From Acidimicrobiia bacterium (GTDB lineage: Bacteria; Actinomycetota; Acidimicrobiia; Acidimicrobiales; Bin134): 6,670 nt of DNA. A program made the translations under genes and the position numbers. The notes beneath the pieces were generated by a model that did no database searches, was not told the DNA's origin, and was given only the letters and a program-made list of their open reading frames with translations. Positions 5,397 to 6,670 of this stretch are shown one piece after another (position 1 is the stretch's first letter; every line of letters begins with the position of its first letter). The stretch is taken from assembly GCA_009843565.1 (NCBI GenBank), contig VYDF01000002.1, positions 1-6,670 of the forward strand, given 5' to 3'.

Positions 5397-6055
5397 CAGC
5401 GTTCAACCCCGTCATTGGTTCCTGCGGTGGATGCGGCGACCACTTCGCCGTCTTGGCACAGGGGCCAGCCACCGGGAGGCGACTCCCAAATCCACCACTG
5501 CTCGTCGGCGAGGGTGCCGGCCAGTTCAGGGGAGGCTTCCAAGGTGACGAGGGTGCCGGCGCCTTCTTGGGCTATCGCCACCAAGGGCACCATTGCGACC
5601 GCGCAGCCTCCGGGCGAGAGAGAGAACACTGCCCGGTCTCCAGCAGCCGGACCGGGATCGGGCCACAAGTCGGCATTCACCATGAACCGCATCAGCGATG
5701 TCGTGCGGGCGTCGTCGCCGCTTTGAGGGGAACGCAGCATCTGCGGAGAGATGAGCGTCCCCTCAGGAACATCCACGGAGACCAGAGTGCCCTCTAGCTC
5801 CAACGGCCCAACGAACAGCGCCGCCAGGTCGGCGGGAACGCTGATGATGGCGTGATCGCCGGGAGGATGTCCCTCGGGCCAACGCTGGGCCGCCGCTACC
5901 GCCGACACCTCCGCGACGTCCCCACCGCCTCGAGACAGGGCCGCGATCGACGCGACGGTTGCCACCAAGACCACCGCGGTGGCCAGCAGGCGCCAGCGGA
6001 AGCTCACTGGCCACGCGGTGGGCGACCACTGTTCTTTGCCGGGGCGCGCTACCAC
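5396..6055 (-). CDS. cpaB: CpaB/RcpC-like SAF-domain membrane protein
   Basis: 219 residues from a GTG at 6055. AGGTGA (6060-6065) serves as ribosome binding site, and the gene overlaps the stop of the upstream gene by 7 nt. After a short basic cytoplasmic N-terminus comes a membrane helix at about 22-40 (RLLATAVVLVATVASIAALS). A SAF-like domain follows at about 48-108, with the recognisable pieces ISVPADLAALFVGPLELEGT and DVPEGTLISPQML. The C-terminal part (about 120-210) is beta-rich with cysteines at 151 and 200, and should lie outside the membrane. CpaB/RcpC proteins are assembly factors of Tad pili, encoded as here next to the ATPase gene. The name is by domain order and context; the C-terminal half shows no clear family signature. 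Confidence 0.82.
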   Translation of the reverse strand: MVARPGKEQWSPTAWPVSFRWRLLATAVVLVATVASIAALSRGGGDVAEVSAVAAAQRWPEGHPPGDHAIISVPADLAALFVGPLELEGTLVSVDVPEGTLISPQMLRSPQSGDDARTTSLMRFMVNADLWPDPGPAAGDRAVFSLSPGGCAVAMVPLVAIAQEGAGTLVTLEASPELAGTLADEQWWIWESPPGGWPLCQDGEVVAASTAGTNDGVER

Positions 6056-6670
6056 AGAGTCACCTGTTGGCCCAGGTACTCGGTCGGCTCGCGGAACCAG
6101 GACAGATCATCGGCCAAGACCAGGGTGCGGTGATGGCCCTGCTCAGAGATGTAGCGAACTTGCAGGTGCCACACCCAGAAGCCTCGGCGGGGGATCGACC
6201 ACCGGCAGTGGCCGTGGGCTGCATCCCAATCTGGTGCCAGCGACAACACGCCGCTTTCTGGCACCGTCCACGGGGGCAATTCGCCTGGTGGGCACCAAAC
6301 GACGGGGGGATCGTTGCGGGAGAAAGCAGCGCGGAACCACTGCTTGCGCTGCGGACTCAGTTGATCCCACAGTGCGGCTGCCTTTTTGGCTGCGTCCGCC
6401 GCAGCCACGCGGCCCGGCGACTTCAGCTTGGCCAGGTCGGCAGGCTCGTGGGGAAGCAACTCTCGAAGCGACAACCCGACGCCGGTGGCCGTCCACAGGC
6501 AGCCGTTCACGGGTGCGTCTAGCACGTTTAGCGTTGCCCCTGGTTGTAGGGCTGTCCAATGCAGTGCCACGTGGCCCGAGCTCGAAGCCGCGGTTAGAAA
6601 CACCCGTCCGCCCGGGACCTCCGGATGGTGGTATCCGGTGAAGCCAACTTGGTAGGGAACGATCGACTCC
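6049..6670 (-). CDS. Trp-rich protein of unknown function, 5' end beyond the right edge
   Basis: The frame has no stop from 6670 down to the TAG at 6049, so the gene starts outside the window. A GTG at 6603 is the first internal start candidate, but the open sequence before it (SIVPYQVGFTGYHHPEVPGG) looks coding. About 206 residues are visible. Twelve are Trp, scattered along the chain, together with Pro and Gly turns, which suggests a beta-rich fold. A middle stretch (AAADAAKKAAALWDQLSPQR) is probably helical. I see no signal peptide, membrane helix or catalytic motif in this part. The 7-nt overlap with the SAF-domain gene makes it a member of the pilus operon, so it may be a pilus-related factor. 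I do not recognise the family. Confidence 0.75.
   Translation of the reverse strand, partial: ESIVPYQVGFTGYHHPEVPGGRVFLTAASSSGHVALHWTALQPGATLNVLDAPVNGCLWTATGVGLSLRELLPHEPADLAKLKSPGRVAAADAAKKAAALWDQLSPQRKQWFRAAFSRNDPPVVWCPPGELPPWTVPESGVLSLAPDWDAAHGHCRWSIPRRGFWVWHLQVRYISEQGHHRTLVLADDLSWFREPTEYLGQQVTLW

Noticed and set aside
4003..5547. Long plus-strand open frame of 514 residues
   Set aside because: It lies opposite tadA, whose motifs are unmistakable. The translation is Ser/Arg-rich without domains, which is typical of a GC-rich antisense frame.
1..6670. Search by eye for tRNA, rRNA, CRISPR arrays and insertion sequences
   Set aside because: No cloverleaf, rRNA-like stretch, spaced repeats, transposase or terminal inverted repeats were seen. 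The window is coding almost throughout.

Overview
The window is GC-rich DNA. Every gene I can support lies on the minus strand, so the biology reads from right to left. The gene content is a Tad/Flp-type (type IVc) pilus or type II secretion-like operon: one motor ATPase, two T2SF membrane platform proteins, a SAF-domain membrane protein, one small pilin-like protein and three TadE/TadG-like proteins, with no secretin or outer-membrane lipoprotein. This suggests a monoderm Actinomycetota. The gene at the left edge reminds me of a conserved family of Acidimicrobiia, but that is memory and not a search result.

Layout in transcription order. At 6670-6049 is the end of a Trp-rich protein of unknown function whose start lies beyond the right edge. 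At 6055-5396 is a CpaB/RcpC-like SAF-domain membrane protein. At 5396-3771 is a TadA/CpaF ATPase with an unusual N-terminal extension of about 170 residues. At 3774-2959 and 2962-2249 are TadB and TadC. After a short gap with a small hairpin and the best ribosome binding site of the window comes a 67-residue pilin-like protein (2210-2007). Three TadE/TadG-like proteins follow (2000-1599, 1574-1155, 1150-779). The first four junctions overlap by 1 to 7 nt and the later gaps are short, so the eight complete and partial genes from 6670 to 779 look like one transcript. Its promoter must lie beyond the right edge.

After a gap of about 100 nt, a separate gene starts at 682 and runs off the left edge. 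It encodes a compact N-terminal domain, an Arg/Gly/Asp-rich linker and a Lys/Ala/Glu-rich tail. A TANNNT-type -10 box sits 8 nt before its GTG, which fits a near-leaderless transcript.

How the genes work together (inference from family knowledge): TadA hydrolyses ATP at the cytoplasmic face of TadB and TadC and drives assembly of the small pilin, with the TadE-like proteins as minor or tip subunits. The SAF protein is an assembly factor at the outer face of the membrane. The unusual feature is that the exported subunits lack a basic prepilin leader and a G-x4-E cleavage motif. In three of the four, an in-frame stop just upstream rules out a longer N-terminus. No prepilin peptidase and no separate TadZ/CpaE gene is visible here.
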